From NCBI RefSeq assembly GCF_023896955.1, contig NZ_JAMHIW010000001.1:744001-808000 (forward strand): DNA of 64,000 nucleotides. Reading direction: 5' to 3'. The DNA comes from Micromonospora sp. RHAY321. Its GTDB lineage: Bacteria > Actinomycetota > Actinomycetes > Mycobacteriales > Micromonosporaceae. Positions 27,001 to 34,719 of the stretch are shown piece by piece; positions within the stretch are counted from its first letter, which is position 1; every line of letters begins with the position of its first letter. The position numbers were made by a program, and so were the translations under genes. Under the pieces are notes generated by a model. That model worked only from the letters and a program-made list of their open reading frames with translations, did no database searches and had not been told where the DNA came from.

Positions 27001-30000
27001 CCCGGCCGCCGCGGCGGCGCTGGTCAACCCCCATGTGCACTGGACCGTTCGAGAATCGCTCGCCAGGGCGTTGGCGCGCCAGGGAGAAGCCGGCCGGGAT
27101 CTCCTCGCGGCACAACTCGACTATGGCGGCATCGAGCTGGATCTGAAGGTCCGCCACGTCTGCGCGCTCGTGGCAGTCCACGACAGTCGCGGCAGCACTG
27201 CCGCCGTGAACCTGCACAGCGACAGCGGCGTGGAGAAGTGGATTCGATTCAAGCTGGCCGAGACGCTCCTGCGCCATGATGCCACGCTTGCCGACGAGGA
27301 GGCGTTTATCGAGCTCGCCACGTCGGAGGAGATCAATCGGCCGGCACGGCTCGAGATCGTTGCCGAGATGGTCCGGCATGCCTTGCCGTCGGCGGAGATG
27401 GTGCTGATGAGCCTCCTTCGGGAGCCCGGCGATGGGGCATATTCGTGGCCAGACGCTTCGAGACGACTGGCCGAGGCCGGCCGAAGCGGGCAGCAGTGCC
27501 TGGAGACCGTGGCGAACGCCCCAGACCTGGACTGGAGCGTGCGATGCGATGCGGTGCTCAGCATCGAGAAGACATCCGAGGGCGTTCCCACGCCCGACGC
27601 GGTGGCCGAAACGGTCGCGGCGATGCCACAGGTATGGCACAACCGGTTGATCCTTGGTCTGGCCCGCAACGGGCTCGTTCGCGACCTCGATGAGTTCATC
27701 ACCGTGGCGCGCGGCCAACGGGGCGGCTACCGGATCATCTTCGAGTTCCTCCAGCGCGCTGCGGTCGATCTCCGCGTGCTCACCGAGTTGCTGGCGACAG
27801 CGCGTGAGCTGCAACACGGGTCGGCCGTGGACGAAGCGCCGTCCGCGTCACCGATAACCCTCGACGCGGCGCTCCTGACCGAGCTGGGCATCGAGTTCCG
27901 ATCCGATGTGGAGATGCGGCAGCACCTGGGCTGGATCTACCAGACGCTGCAGCTACGTGTTGGCGCACAGCTGTACAGGCTCATGCTCGCCGAGCAGATC
28001 GAAGAGTTCCAGGCTTACGTCGACTCGAACGACGAGGAGGCCGCGTTCGGCTTCATCGAGCAGGAGTTCCCCGAGCACAGGGCAGTTGTCCGCAACGAAT
28101 TCGCGGCGCTGAAGGACGAGATCCGCAGCGGGAGGACGGTGCCGCCGCCGGTGCCGGACGCGATCCGGGCGAATTCGTTGTTGATCAGCATCTCGAGGGT
28201 CTCCGCAGTGCTGTCCGAGTGGGTCGGAGCTGCCGACGCACGCCGGTGGGAGCGGTGGCGCAACCTCACCACCAAGAATGCCGAGTTGATCGGATCGGAG
28301 ATCGCGCTGCGCGTTCTCAACCTCAGCGTCGGCCTCGATCCGAACTGGGGCCGCCACGAGGCGGCGTTCTTCGTCGCGAGTCGCCTCGCCGACGGCGACG
28401 CCGGCATGATCTTCGAGTACTCCGCGCTGATCGACTGGTTGAAGGGTCGGCTCGAGGACGACGACTACCGCGAACTGTTCTACGGCGGCATGTTCGCCAC
28501 GATGCGATTCGCGGACCAGGAACTCGGCTGGGTGTACGCGGCGGTCGGTGCCGAGCAGTTGGAGCAGCACCAACTGGCGTTGCACCTCGTGCGGCGCGCC
28601 GGGCAGAACCGGCCGCCGGGGGAACGGCAGTACGGGTCGTCGATCCTCGACCAGTTCCAGCTCGGCATGGGCTGGAGTGACGAGGTGACCGGCGAGCTGC
28701 GCGACGCTTACGTGGAAGGCGTGAAGACCGCCACGCTCAGCGACTACGAACGTGCCGTCGAGCGCGAGCCCGAGTCGGCTGTCCGTCATTTCGCCCTCGG
28801 TATCGCCCTGCAACGGGTCGGGCGGCAAGCCGACGCCGTCGAGGCGTACCAGCGAGCAGCCGACCTCGAGCCGAGCGCTGGCATGCGCCATCGTGCGCTC
28901 GCTGGGGCGCTTTCTGCGGTCAAGCGGCACGAGGAGGCGCTGACCGCGATCAGCATCGCGCTCGACCTCGACCGGTCCGACCACATTGCCCATTCCGTCC
29001 GCAGCATCGTCCTCGGTCGTCTCGATCGGCACGAGGAAGCGCTCGAAGCGATCGAGCAGGCGCACCGCCTGGCACCGACCAGCCCGCACTACCTCGCGCA
29101 CGTCGGGACCGCGATGTCCCGAGTCGGCCGCCTCGAGGAGGCTATTGAGATGCTGCGCGAGGCGCTCACGCGGCGCCCGAAGCTGATGGAGCCACGATTC
29201 GCGCTGGTCGAGGTGTTGACCGGCGCCGAACGTTACGAGGAGGCCTTGACCGAGGTCGACGTCGTACTCCAGCTCGATCCGGTGAACGCCCGGGCGCACT
29301 ACACGAAGGGCGTGACGCTCAGCCGTGCCGGACGCGACGACGAGGCGGACGAGTGGCTCTGGTCAGCCACCCGGGCGAACCCCGAGAACGCGCTGTATCT
29401 GTCCGGCCTCGGGCTGCAACTTCACCGGGTCGGACGGTATTCGGAGTCCGCCGACGCGCTGCGCCGAGCCATCGGCCTGGACGCCAGCTCGTTGATGAGC
29501 CAGCGCGTCCTCGCGCAGGTGGAGCTTGCTCTCGGCCGGGAAACCGAGGCCCTTGCGGCAATCACCGCCGCGCTCGCCCTTGACCCTGCGGACCCGCTGA
29601 CGCATGACGCCCATGGTCGCATGCTGACGCGCCTTGGCCGGTTTCCCGAAGCAGTGGCGGCATTCGCCGAGGCGACGCGACTGGCACCGGAGGCAAGTTG
29701 GTGCCGGGCCAACTACGGCGAGGCTCTCGTCCTGTCCGGGCGACTGACGGACGGTGAACGCGAGCTGCGGGAATCGATTCGACTCGGACCAGCCAACGCG
29801 ATCGAGGCCGCCGTGCTGCTGGCGATTGCGACCCACCAGCGGGACCCGGACGAGGCCGGCGCGCTCGCGCGCGATGCACTGACCTACGAGGACGAGGAGA
29901 GCGTCACGCCGTTCCGCAACCGGGAACTCCGGTCGATCGCGCGACTGCTCACCGGCGACGTTGACGGCGCGGTCACCGAGCTGCGGGGCGCGGCCGTTCT

Positions 30001-30112
30001 GTGGCGTGTCGAGGACTACCGACAGGAGTCGCTCTACGACAGGCTGCGGTCCATCGTGGCACCCGAAGCCGTCGATGCCCTGGTAGCGGCCTGGCCGCAG
30101 GCCACCACGTAG
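24068..30112 (+). CDS. Trypsin-NACHT-HEAT-TPR conflict-system protein
   Basis: A 2014-residue multidomain protein. Residues 1-210: a trypsin-like serine protease with the full triad, His40 (VTVAHVVHE), Asp83 (LPDLAVLV) and Ser159 (GMSGAPVLDR). Residues about 290-600: a NACHT NTPase with Walker A SGDPGFGKSW at about 299-308 and Walker B LLCVDGLDEMP, with Asp398 and Asp401-Glu402. Residues about 700-1350: helical HEAT-like repeats. Residues about 1555-1920: some ten TPR units (ALGIALQRVGRQADAVEAYQ and so on). No signal peptide or membrane helix is seen, so it is cytoplasmic. By family knowledge, TPRs or HEATs sense a ligand, NACHT oligomerises and the protease is the effector. GTG 24068 follows CGGAG at 6 nt. 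Confidence 0.9.
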   Translation: MTTKLEGLVRQATVPLTDAAGTLLGTAFFVASGFAVTVAHVVHEVVDGKVFAPDRQGVLRALSVSAKHPATVAPGIEPYPLPDLAVLVARAGEFEDMPCVLLGRPGTATQLLAIGHSRSIDPRAAFGNDLALLDVEGLLEEQGVDVFKVKQGAVEFGMSGAPVLDREAGLIVGVVKATRGVGKPYGAYVVAAAELQHLEHSVWAQNELHYRTNPAWRAAKAGDFEGPDPVAATLEIVDAVIRDAESRREALPEGVDAEALHQTIWLRRRDVSGTRSGDGVSFRQRWRSERTMSGLTVVSGDPGFGKSWLLAHQALYAARHARHHLDRGGSIDDCVIPVHLTCATLAADNGYGLDVRGLARTLIAATLSHGQADENDVQGYVAVVERALTDGRVLLCVDGLDEMPNGLRSRLKLSLVTLLSLNNTLLMASRPAGLPIIDEIAVGKREDFELVGFSTRETVNFVQAWLRDREEAANSLLAAFADRAELAQLAEVPLLLSFLCRLADPAQRQNYRRATLPQLYHDVTRHLLSGRWHGARSPDHSEAMPDPVLRMRLLAEVLGDLQDSWRGGVEDIPKSDLRAGLRRHREYEAVAATAAVRIATHHESSPTSVADVAEPVLWELLYDGILVEANDARMRPTVRFIHPILRETLLATYFAGLPLDQQLACIDRHRWLDGSWTRVFVAAAGLVTDPAALVAHIVSETGDPWVTQRTLAAQIIVEANDYRDELSAEAVRDAILVATRSPVAFERRRAVDALGILLRSPCRPLREWAREQVEVLDQPTERREGIEGAPHSDIEAEIAHTAVSSLLDVRDTVAVRRAQTLVTSERCPQPLRLRLIAGLVALNTSDAADLVLALLQRPGAGREELEAFLGALRPHSYPAVAAAIRLLHNRGIFTSGRVQVGRALLECGPTGVEAVRATADDRTMNWGLRCRLYADLVRAAVPDVVAPAMRLLASQHPQYDDRAELTLALVEDGVAEAIPAAAAALVNPHVHWTVRESLARALARQGEAGRDLLAAQLDYGGIELDLKVRHVCALVAVHDSRGSTAAVNLHSDSGVEKWIRFKLAETLLRHDATLADEEAFIELATSEEINRPARLEIVAEMVRHALPSAEMVLMSLLREPGDGAYSWPDASRRLAEAGRSGQQCLETVANAPDLDWSVRCDAVLSIEKTSEGVPTPDAVAETVAAMPQVWHNRLILGLARNGLVRDLDEFITVARGQRGGYRIIFEFLQRAAVDLRVLTELLATARELQHGSAVDEAPSASPITLDAALLTELGIEFRSDVEMRQHLGWIYQTLQLRVGAQLYRLMLAEQIEEFQAYVDSNDEEAAFGFIEQEFPEHRAVVRNEFAALKDEIRSGRTVPPPVPDAIRANSLLISISRVSAVLSEWVGAADARRWERWRNLTTKNAELIGSEIALRVLNLSVGLDPNWGRHEAAFFVASRLADGDAGMIFEYSALIDWLKGRLEDDDYRELFYGGMFATMRFADQELGWVYAAVGAEQLEQHQLALHLVRRAGQNRPPGERQYGSSILDQFQLGMGWSDEVTGELRDAYVEGVKTATLSDYERAVEREPESAVRHFALGIALQRVGRQADAVEAYQRAADLEPSAGMRHRALAGALSAVKRHEEALTAISIALDLDRSDHIAHSVRSIVLGRLDRHEEALEAIEQAHRLAPTSPHYLAHVGTAMSRVGRLEEAIEMLREALTRRPKLMEPRFALVEVLTGAERYEEALTEVDVVLQLDPVNARAHYTKGVTLSRAGRDDEADEWLWSATRANPENALYLSGLGLQLHRVGRYSESADALRRAIGLDASSLMSQRVLAQVELALGRETEALAAITAALALDPADPLTHDAHGRMLTRLGRFPEAVAAFAEATRLAPEASWCRANYGEALVLSGRLTDGERELRESIRLGPANAIEAAVLLAIATHQRDPDEAGALARDALTYEDEESVTPFRNRELRSIARLLTGDVDGAVTELRGAAVLWRVEDYRQESLYDRLRSIVAPEAVDALVAAWPQATT

Positions 30113-30190
30113 TCGTTCGCGCCCTGAATCACCATCGTCGATCATCGGCTGGTAGAAGTAGGCAGTCGCCTCACCTCCCGGGAGATCATC

Positions 30191-30901
30191 GTGAACCGTT
30201 CCCCGCTGTCCCGCCGTTCGCTGTTGGCCGTCGGTGGCGCCGCCGCCGTCACGCTCGGCGCCTCCGCGGCAAGCCCGTCCGCGGCCGCCGCCGCGCCGGC
30301 CGACAACCCGGTTGGTACGCCCGCCGAAGCGCTGCGCCGACTGCTCGCCGGCAACCGGCGGTTCACCACCGGCCACGGCCGGCACCCCCACCAGAGCCTG
30401 GACGACCTGCACCGGCTCGCCGCCGGCCAGCACCCGTTCGCCATCACCGTCGGCTGCGCGGACTCCCGGGTGGCCCCCGAGGTGCTCTTCGACCAGGGGC
30501 TGGGTGACCTGTTCGACAACCGGGTGGCCGGAAACATCGTCGACGACCTGCTGCTGGGCAGCGTCGAGTTCGCCGTGGAGGAGTTCGGCAGCCTGCTGAT
30601 CGTCGTCCTCGGCCACGAGCGCTGCGGAGCGATCACCGCCACCATCGACGCCATCCGCAGCGGCGCCTCGGCGCCCGGGCACATCGGCACCATCGTGGAC
30701 AGCCTGCGCCCGATCGTCGAGCCGGTGCTGGACCAGCCCGGCGACCCGGTGGAGAACGGTGTCCGGGCGAACATCGCGGCGCAGGTGGCTGCGCTCTCCG
30801 CGCGCAGCCCGATCATCGCTGAGAAGGTGCACGAGGGTGCCCTGCGGGTGGTGGGCGCCCGGTACGACCTGGACAACGGGCGGGTCTCGCTGGTGGCCTG
30901 A
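30191..30901 (+). CDS. Beta-carbonic anhydrase, Tat-exported
   Basis: A 236-residue protein with a twin-arginine signal (SRRSLLAVGGAAAVTLGASA, residues 7-26) and a beta-class carbonic anhydrase domain. Zinc ligands and partner residues are plain: Cys89, Asp91 and Arg93 in GCADSR, His142 and Cys145 in GHERCG. It interconverts CO2 and bicarbonate, here outside the membrane. Exported Tat-type beta carbonic anhydrases are common in actinomycetes. GTG start 30191, 78 bp after the NACHT gene; nothing suggests a functional link to it. It is followed by a strong hairpin. Confidence 0.9.
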   Translation: MNRSPLSRRSLLAVGGAAAVTLGASAASPSAAAAAPADNPVGTPAEALRRLLAGNRRFTTGHGRHPHQSLDDLHRLAAGQHPFAITVGCADSRVAPEVLFDQGLGDLFDNRVAGNIVDDLLLGSVEFAVEEFGSLLIVVLGHERCGAITATIDAIRSGASAPGHIGTIVDSLRPIVEPVLDQPGDPVENGVRANIAAQVAALSARSPIIAEKVHEGALRVVGARYDLDNGRVSLVA

Positions 30902-30909
30902 CGAGCATC

Positions 30910-30944
30910 CCCCTGGCCGCTCGGATGGTACGAGCGGCCAGGGG
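30910..30944. terminator. Bidirectional hairpin terminator
   Basis: A perfect 14-bp inverted repeat, CCCCTGGCCGCTCG and CGAGCGGCCAGGGG, with a 7-nt loop (GATGGTA). It lies exactly between the convergent carbonic anhydrase and DHFR-like genes, 9 bp and 2 bp from their stops, so it can serve both. Confidence 0.85.
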
Positions 30945-30946
30945 AC

Positions 30947-31534
30947 TCAGGACGCGGTTGGGATGTCGTCGATGGGGTGGTACTTCATGAGGACCACACC
31001 GGAGGCGAAGGGCTCGGCGGACACCAGCTCCAGTCGTACGGGCGGTTGCCCGCCGCCGAACAACGCCTTGCCTCGGCGCAGGTACACGGGATGCACCAGG
31101 AGGTGGATCTCGTCGATGAGCCGGAGATCGGCAAGGGACCGGATCACCGCGAGGCTCCCGTAGACCACGATGTCGCCGCCGGACCCCCGCTTGAGTTCGG
31201 TGATCTCGTCGGGGTCGAGGTGCGTGAGTCTCCGGGTGTTCTTCCAGGTTGCGATGTTTCCTGAGGCGGAGACGACGATCTTTTCCAAGGCGTCGACTCG
31301 CTGGGCATATCCTCGGACGTCGTCCGGTTCGTCAGGATTCTGGGCGGCCAGAGGCCAGTAGCTGGCGAAGTCGGAGTGCGTGATCCGGCCCAGCATCAGG
31401 CTGCCGGCGTCGTCCACCAGATCCCGCTCGTACCTCTGAAGTTGGTCCTCGACCAGCAGCCAGTCCATCTCGTCGTCCGGGCCCGCGACGAAACCGTCGA
31501 GGCTGGTCCACATCGACACGACAATCTTGCGCAT
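30947..31534 (-). CDS. Dihydrofolate reductase family protein (RibD C-terminal type)
   Basis: A 195-residue protein of the RibD_C/DHFR-like group. It starts MRKIVVSMWTSLDGFVAGPD, has the NADPH-loop region SGGDIVVYGSLAVIRSLADL (about 118-137), and then EIHLLVHPVYLRRGKALFGG. This small group of predicted NADPH reductases is common in actinomycetes; the substrates are unknown, and they are not the housekeeping DHFR. It is divergent from the HxlR-type regulator at 31714, which probably controls it. Confidence 0.85.
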   Translation of the reverse strand: MRKIVVSMWTSLDGFVAGPDDEMDWLLVEDQLQRYERDLVDDAGSLMLGRITHSDFASYWPLAAQNPDEPDDVRGYAQRVDALEKIVVSASGNIATWKNTRRLTHLDPDEITELKRGSGGDIVVYGSLAVIRSLADLRLIDEIHLLVHPVYLRRGKALFGGGQPPVRLELVSAEPFASGVVLMKYHPIDDIPTAS

Positions 31535-31688
31535 CTTCGTCCTCCGGCTTGGTGCGTTGATCCTCGGCGCCGCGGTCGGTCCGCCTCGGGCTGTGTTGGC
31601 CTCTGACCGCCCCGAGCGCCGCGCGGACGGGCGCTGAGCAGGCTCATGAGAGCCAAGCTAGAGGGTCGACTCCTACAGAACAAGTGGC

Positions 31689-31705
31689 ACTCCTGAATTA
31701 GGAGT
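31689..31705. promoter_or_regulatory. Palindromic operator before the HxlR gene
   Basis: ACTCCTGAATTAGGAGT is a perfect 6-bp inverted repeat with a 5-nt AT-rich centre, ending 8 nt before the GTG start of the HxlR gene. A further ACTCCT half-site (GACTCCTACAG) lies about 20 bp upstream. The place in a divergent promoter region and the dyad form fit an HxlR dimer site controlling both genes. Confidence 0.65.
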
Positions 31706-31713
31706 CATGTAGT

Positions 31714-32397
31714 GTGGAGATCGTGGGCGGGACGCGTAGCTATGGGGATCCGTGCGGTGTCGCGCGTGGGCTGGACATCATCGGTGAACGGTGGGCGCTG
31801 CTGGTGGTACGCAACCTCCTGCTCGGCCCCAGGCGCTTCAACGACCTGCTCGCCGGCCTACCCGGGGTGAGCCCGAACGTGCTGAGCCAGCGGCTGCGCG
31901 AGCTGACCGAGCACGGCGTCGTGCAACGGCGAGACCTGGGGCCGCCGACGCGGGTCCACCTCTACGACCTCACCGAATGGGGCCGCGCCCTGGAGCCCGT
32001 CCTCCTACAGTTCGGGCGCTGGGGAAGCCAGTCCCCGCAGCTGCCCGAAGGCGACCTCGGCATCGACTCCCTGCTGCTGAGCATCAAGGCAGCCTTCGAC
32101 CCGGCGCGAGCCGCTGACCTACGCGGCGTCTACGAGTTCCACATCGACGCCGACACGTACCTCGCCGAGGTCGCCGACGACTCGGTCCAGCTCCGTCGCG
32201 GCACAGCGCCCGAGCCCGATGCGACACTCACCACCGACGTCGACACCCTCCGGGCCGTCTGCCTCCACCAGATCACCATGGCAGCGGCACAGGACTCGGG
32301 CATGCTGCTTCTGAGCGGTGACGAGCACGCCAGGCGGCGGCTCACCGACCTTCTCCTGGCCCCGTTCGCACCCGCACCGCAGCCATCCACGCCCTGA
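31714..32397 (+). CDS. HxlR-type winged-helix regulator with SCP2-like C-terminal domain
   Basis: A 227-residue protein. Residues 1-105 form an HxlR/MarR-like winged helix: DIIGERWALLVVRNLLLGPR, FNDLLAGLPGVSPNVLSQRL as recognition helix, then the wing PPTRVHLYDLTEWG. Residues about 115-220 look like an SCP2-type lipid-binding domain (VYEFHIDADTYLAEVADDSV, ATLTTDVDTLRAVCLHQITM) that may sense a hydrophobic ligand (inference). Start GTG 31714 lies 8 nt behind the palindrome, with no ribosome site, so the transcript is probably leaderless. It is divergent from the DHFR-like gene. Confidence 0.85.
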   Translation: MEIVGGTRSYGDPCGVARGLDIIGERWALLVVRNLLLGPRRFNDLLAGLPGVSPNVLSQRLRELTEHGVVQRRDLGPPTRVHLYDLTEWGRALEPVLLQFGRWGSQSPQLPEGDLGIDSLLLSIKAAFDPARAADLRGVYEFHIDADTYLAEVADDSVQLRRGTAPEPDATLTTDVDTLRAVCLHQITMAAAQDSGMLLLSGDEHARRRLTDLLLAPFAPAPQPSTP

Positions 32398-32483
32398 CGT
32401 TCGGGTGGGTGTGCGGGCCGGCCGACGACAGGAGCCGCGCTGAGGGGCGCGACTGCGTCCCATCCCCGACCGACCCGCGCCGG

Positions 32484-33479
32484 TCAGTCGGTTGCCAGCC
32501 CTCGGGTCGCCAGCTCGCTGAGCGAGACGTCGCCGCCGCCGAGCGCCGAGCGGGCCACCGCCGGCTTGCGCAGCTCGAACACCTCCACCATGCATGTCGG
32601 CGATTCGGCCCGTCGCCTGATTCCGTCGATCTCCTGCTGGTCCGGGTTGAACGGCAGCTTCCGCCACTGGTTCGCGGTTTCCTGCCAGTCGGAGGAGATG
32701 GACTTCGCCAGACCGTCGAGCAGGGTCGCGTACTCCGGCGAACTGATCGCGTGACCCAACCCGTACCGCTTGCGCAGATCGATGATCTCGGCACTGGGTT
32801 CTCCGGAGTAACTGTCGTCCAGCCCGAGCCACCAGTGGGCGAAGTAGGTGCCCTGGTAGCCCTGGGCGAGGTAGCGCGACCCGTCGTGGTGCACCTCGAT
32901 CATGAAGTTGTGCACCTGGGGGAACTGACAGTCCAGCAGCAGAACGGTCTCCGCGCTGGCGGGCTGGACGAGCAGAGCCTGCCGGAGCGCCGCACCCTCA
33001 CCCGCCCCGTAGGTGTGGGCGGACCGGCGGACGGGTTCGCCGCCCTTGTTGTGCAACTGCTCGCGGATCTGGAACGCGGCCATGCCACAGTTGGCCCACC
33101 TGCGGCTCTTGTCGCGCAGTGTGATGTGCGGGTCGTCGGTCCGACCCGTGCTCCCCACAGCCGCGGCGAGCTTCGCCCGGTCGTCGCCGTCGAGGACGTG
33201 GTCACGCTGCCGTTGAGTGTCGGTGGCACCCGTGAGCTCGCCCTGCGCGTACTTCGTCGCGGCGGCGACGGCTTCGGCCCAGGTGGCGAAGCTCTGGTTG
33301 CGCAGCAGGTTGCTCGCCGACCAGGTGGTCAGCCTGCCCACGACCTGTTCCTCGAAGTCGGCGGGCAGGAGTGGCTTGATCCGCGTCACGATCTCGGCGT
33401 ACGCCTTGTCGTCGGTCTCCAGGTTGGGGATCTGGCCGTCCGGTGGGTACGTCGCCTTGTCCTCAGCGATGATCAGCAT
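32484..33479 (-). CDS. Uncharacterised protein, possible papain-like fold
   Basis: A 331-residue protein from ATG 33479 (the frame is open upstream to 33569). I recognise no named family. Its middle resembles papain-like dermonecrotic-toxin/YopT-type enzymes in the order of residues: a helix start RRWANCGMAAFQIREQLHNK (Cys131), a strand VHNFMIEVHHDGSRYL (His190) and YQGTYFAHWW (Gln206/Gln209). The N-terminus reads like a regulatory helical part. No signal peptide is seen. If the fold is right, it is a cytoplasmic cysteine protease or deamidase-like protein. This rests on motif order only. It stands alone, convergent with the HxlR gene. Confidence 0.55.
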   Translation of the reverse strand: MLIIAEDKATYPPDGQIPNLETDDKAYAEIVTRIKPLLPADFEEQVVGRLTTWSASNLLRNQSFATWAEAVAAATKYAQGELTGATDTQRQRDHVLDGDDRAKLAAAVGSTGRTDDPHITLRDKSRRWANCGMAAFQIREQLHNKGGEPVRRSAHTYGAGEGAALRQALLVQPASAETVLLLDCQFPQVHNFMIEVHHDGSRYLAQGYQGTYFAHWWLGLDDSYSGEPSAEIIDLRKRYGLGHAISSPEYATLLDGLAKSISSDWQETANQWRKLPFNPDQQEIDGIRRRAESPTCMVEVFELRKPAVARSALGGGDVSLSELATRGLATD

Positions 33480-33623
33480 GCCGACCCTCCACAGTCCCTT
33501 GTGTACGGCCCGCCCCCACGGTGGGCCGAATTCAAGGCTGGACCAGCCGAGGGCCGGCAGTCCCCTCAACGTCGGACTTCCGTCCCCTGCGGCGACCGGC
33601 CAGGCCGGCCGCGAGGTAGTGGG

Positions 33624-34607
33624 TCAGAGGGTGATGACCACCTTCGCCCGCGCGTGCTCACCTTCGAGGTACCGCATGGCCTGGGGCACCTCGTGCAGCG
33701 GATAGGTCCGGTCGATGACCGGGGTGAGGCGGCCGGCTTCGGCGTGGGCGCGGAGAGTGTCGAGGTGCTGCCGGCTGGGTGCCGTCGTCAGGACGACGAT
33801 GCGGTGTCGGACGAAGGGTGCCAACAGCCGCCCGCGCACGATGAGCCCGATCGGTCCGAGGAGGCTGCCGCCGCGGTACACGCCGCCGCCGGAGAGCACC
33901 AGCGTCCCGGTCGGGGTCAGCACCCGCCGGAGCGCGGCGAGTGAGCGGTTGCCGACAAGGTCGAACACGACGTCGTGGCGGCGGGTGTCGTCGGCGAAGT
34001 CGTCGCGGGTGTAGTCGACGACGTGGTCGGCGCCGATGGAGCGGACCAGATCGACGTTGCGGGTGCTGCACACCGCGGTCACGGTCGCGCCGAAGGCTTT
34101 GGCCAGTTGCACGGCCAGGGTGCCGACGCCGCCGGAGGCGCCGTTGATGAGAACGCGGTGGCCGGGCTCGACCTGCCCGACGTCACACAGGCCCATGAGC
34201 GCGGTGATGCCGGCCAGCGGAAGGGCAGCCGCCTGCTGCGGCGTCAGGTTCGCCGGCTTCGCTGCGACCTGGGTCTCGGACACGCACACGTACTCCGCGA
34301 ACGCGCCGTTCGCGTCGCCGAGGTCGCCGAAGACGGCATCACCCGGGCGCACCTGTCGAACGTCGGCGCCGACGGCCTCGACCCGGCCGGCGAAGTCGCG
34401 GCCGCGGATGCGCGCCCGGGGCCGCGACCGGCCCATGGCCAACCGCGCCACCCGGGGATCACCACGCATGGCATGCCAGTCGTACGCGTTGAGGGCGGCA
34501 GCCTCGACCCGCACGAGCACCTCGTCGGCGGCGGGCACCGGCACCTCGACGTCCGCGATCGTGAGGGTCTCCGGGGGGCCGTATCGGTCCTGGACGATGG
34601 CTCTCAT
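33624..34607 (-). CDS. NAD(P)-dependent alcohol dehydrogenase/quinone oxidoreductase (MDR family)
   Basis: A 327-residue medium-chain dehydrogenase/reductase of the zinc-free quinone oxidoreductase type. The GroES-like N-terminus (VLVRVEAAALNAYDWHAMRG) is followed by IRGRDFAGRVEAVGADVRQV and the NADPH loop LINGASGGVGTLAVQLAKAF (about residues 140-160). No structural zinc cysteines are present. It reduces enones or quinones with NADPH by family. ATG 34607 has GAGGGGAGG just upstream. It is divergent from a TetR gene, with two palindromes between. Confidence 0.88.
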   Translation of the reverse strand: MRAIVQDRYGPPETLTIADVEVPVPAADEVLVRVEAAALNAYDWHAMRGDPRVARLAMGRSRPRARIRGRDFAGRVEAVGADVRQVRPGDAVFGDLGDANGAFAEYVCVSETQVAAKPANLTPQQAAALPLAGITALMGLCDVGQVEPGHRVLINGASGGVGTLAVQLAKAFGATVTAVCSTRNVDLVRSIGADHVVDYTRDDFADDTRRHDVVFDLVGNRSLAALRRVLTPTGTLVLSGGGVYRGGSLLGPIGLIVRGRLLAPFVRHRIVVLTTAPSRQHLDTLRAHAEAGRLTPVIDRTYPLHEVPQAMRYLEGEHARAKVVITL

Positions 34608-34621
34608 TGTTCCTCCCCTCA

Positions 34622-34673
34622 AGGCGTACGGCGTACACCTTGCGGTTTGAATGTAGGTGTACGCCGTACACCT
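34622..34673. promoter_or_regulatory. Two 19-bp TetR-type operators
   Basis: AGGTGTACGCCGTACACCT at 34655-34673 is a perfect palindrome (9-bp arms around one base). A second copy at 34622-34640, AGGCGTACGGCGTACACCT, has a single arm mismatch. The centres are 33 bp apart, about three helical turns. They fill the gap between the divergent MDR dehydrogenase and TetR genes, so both promoters can be blocked by the TetR protein. Confidence 0.85.
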
Positions 34674-34719
34674 GTCAAGAGGATTAGGGTTCAAACACCG
34701 TCGGACGTTAAGGAGCGAG

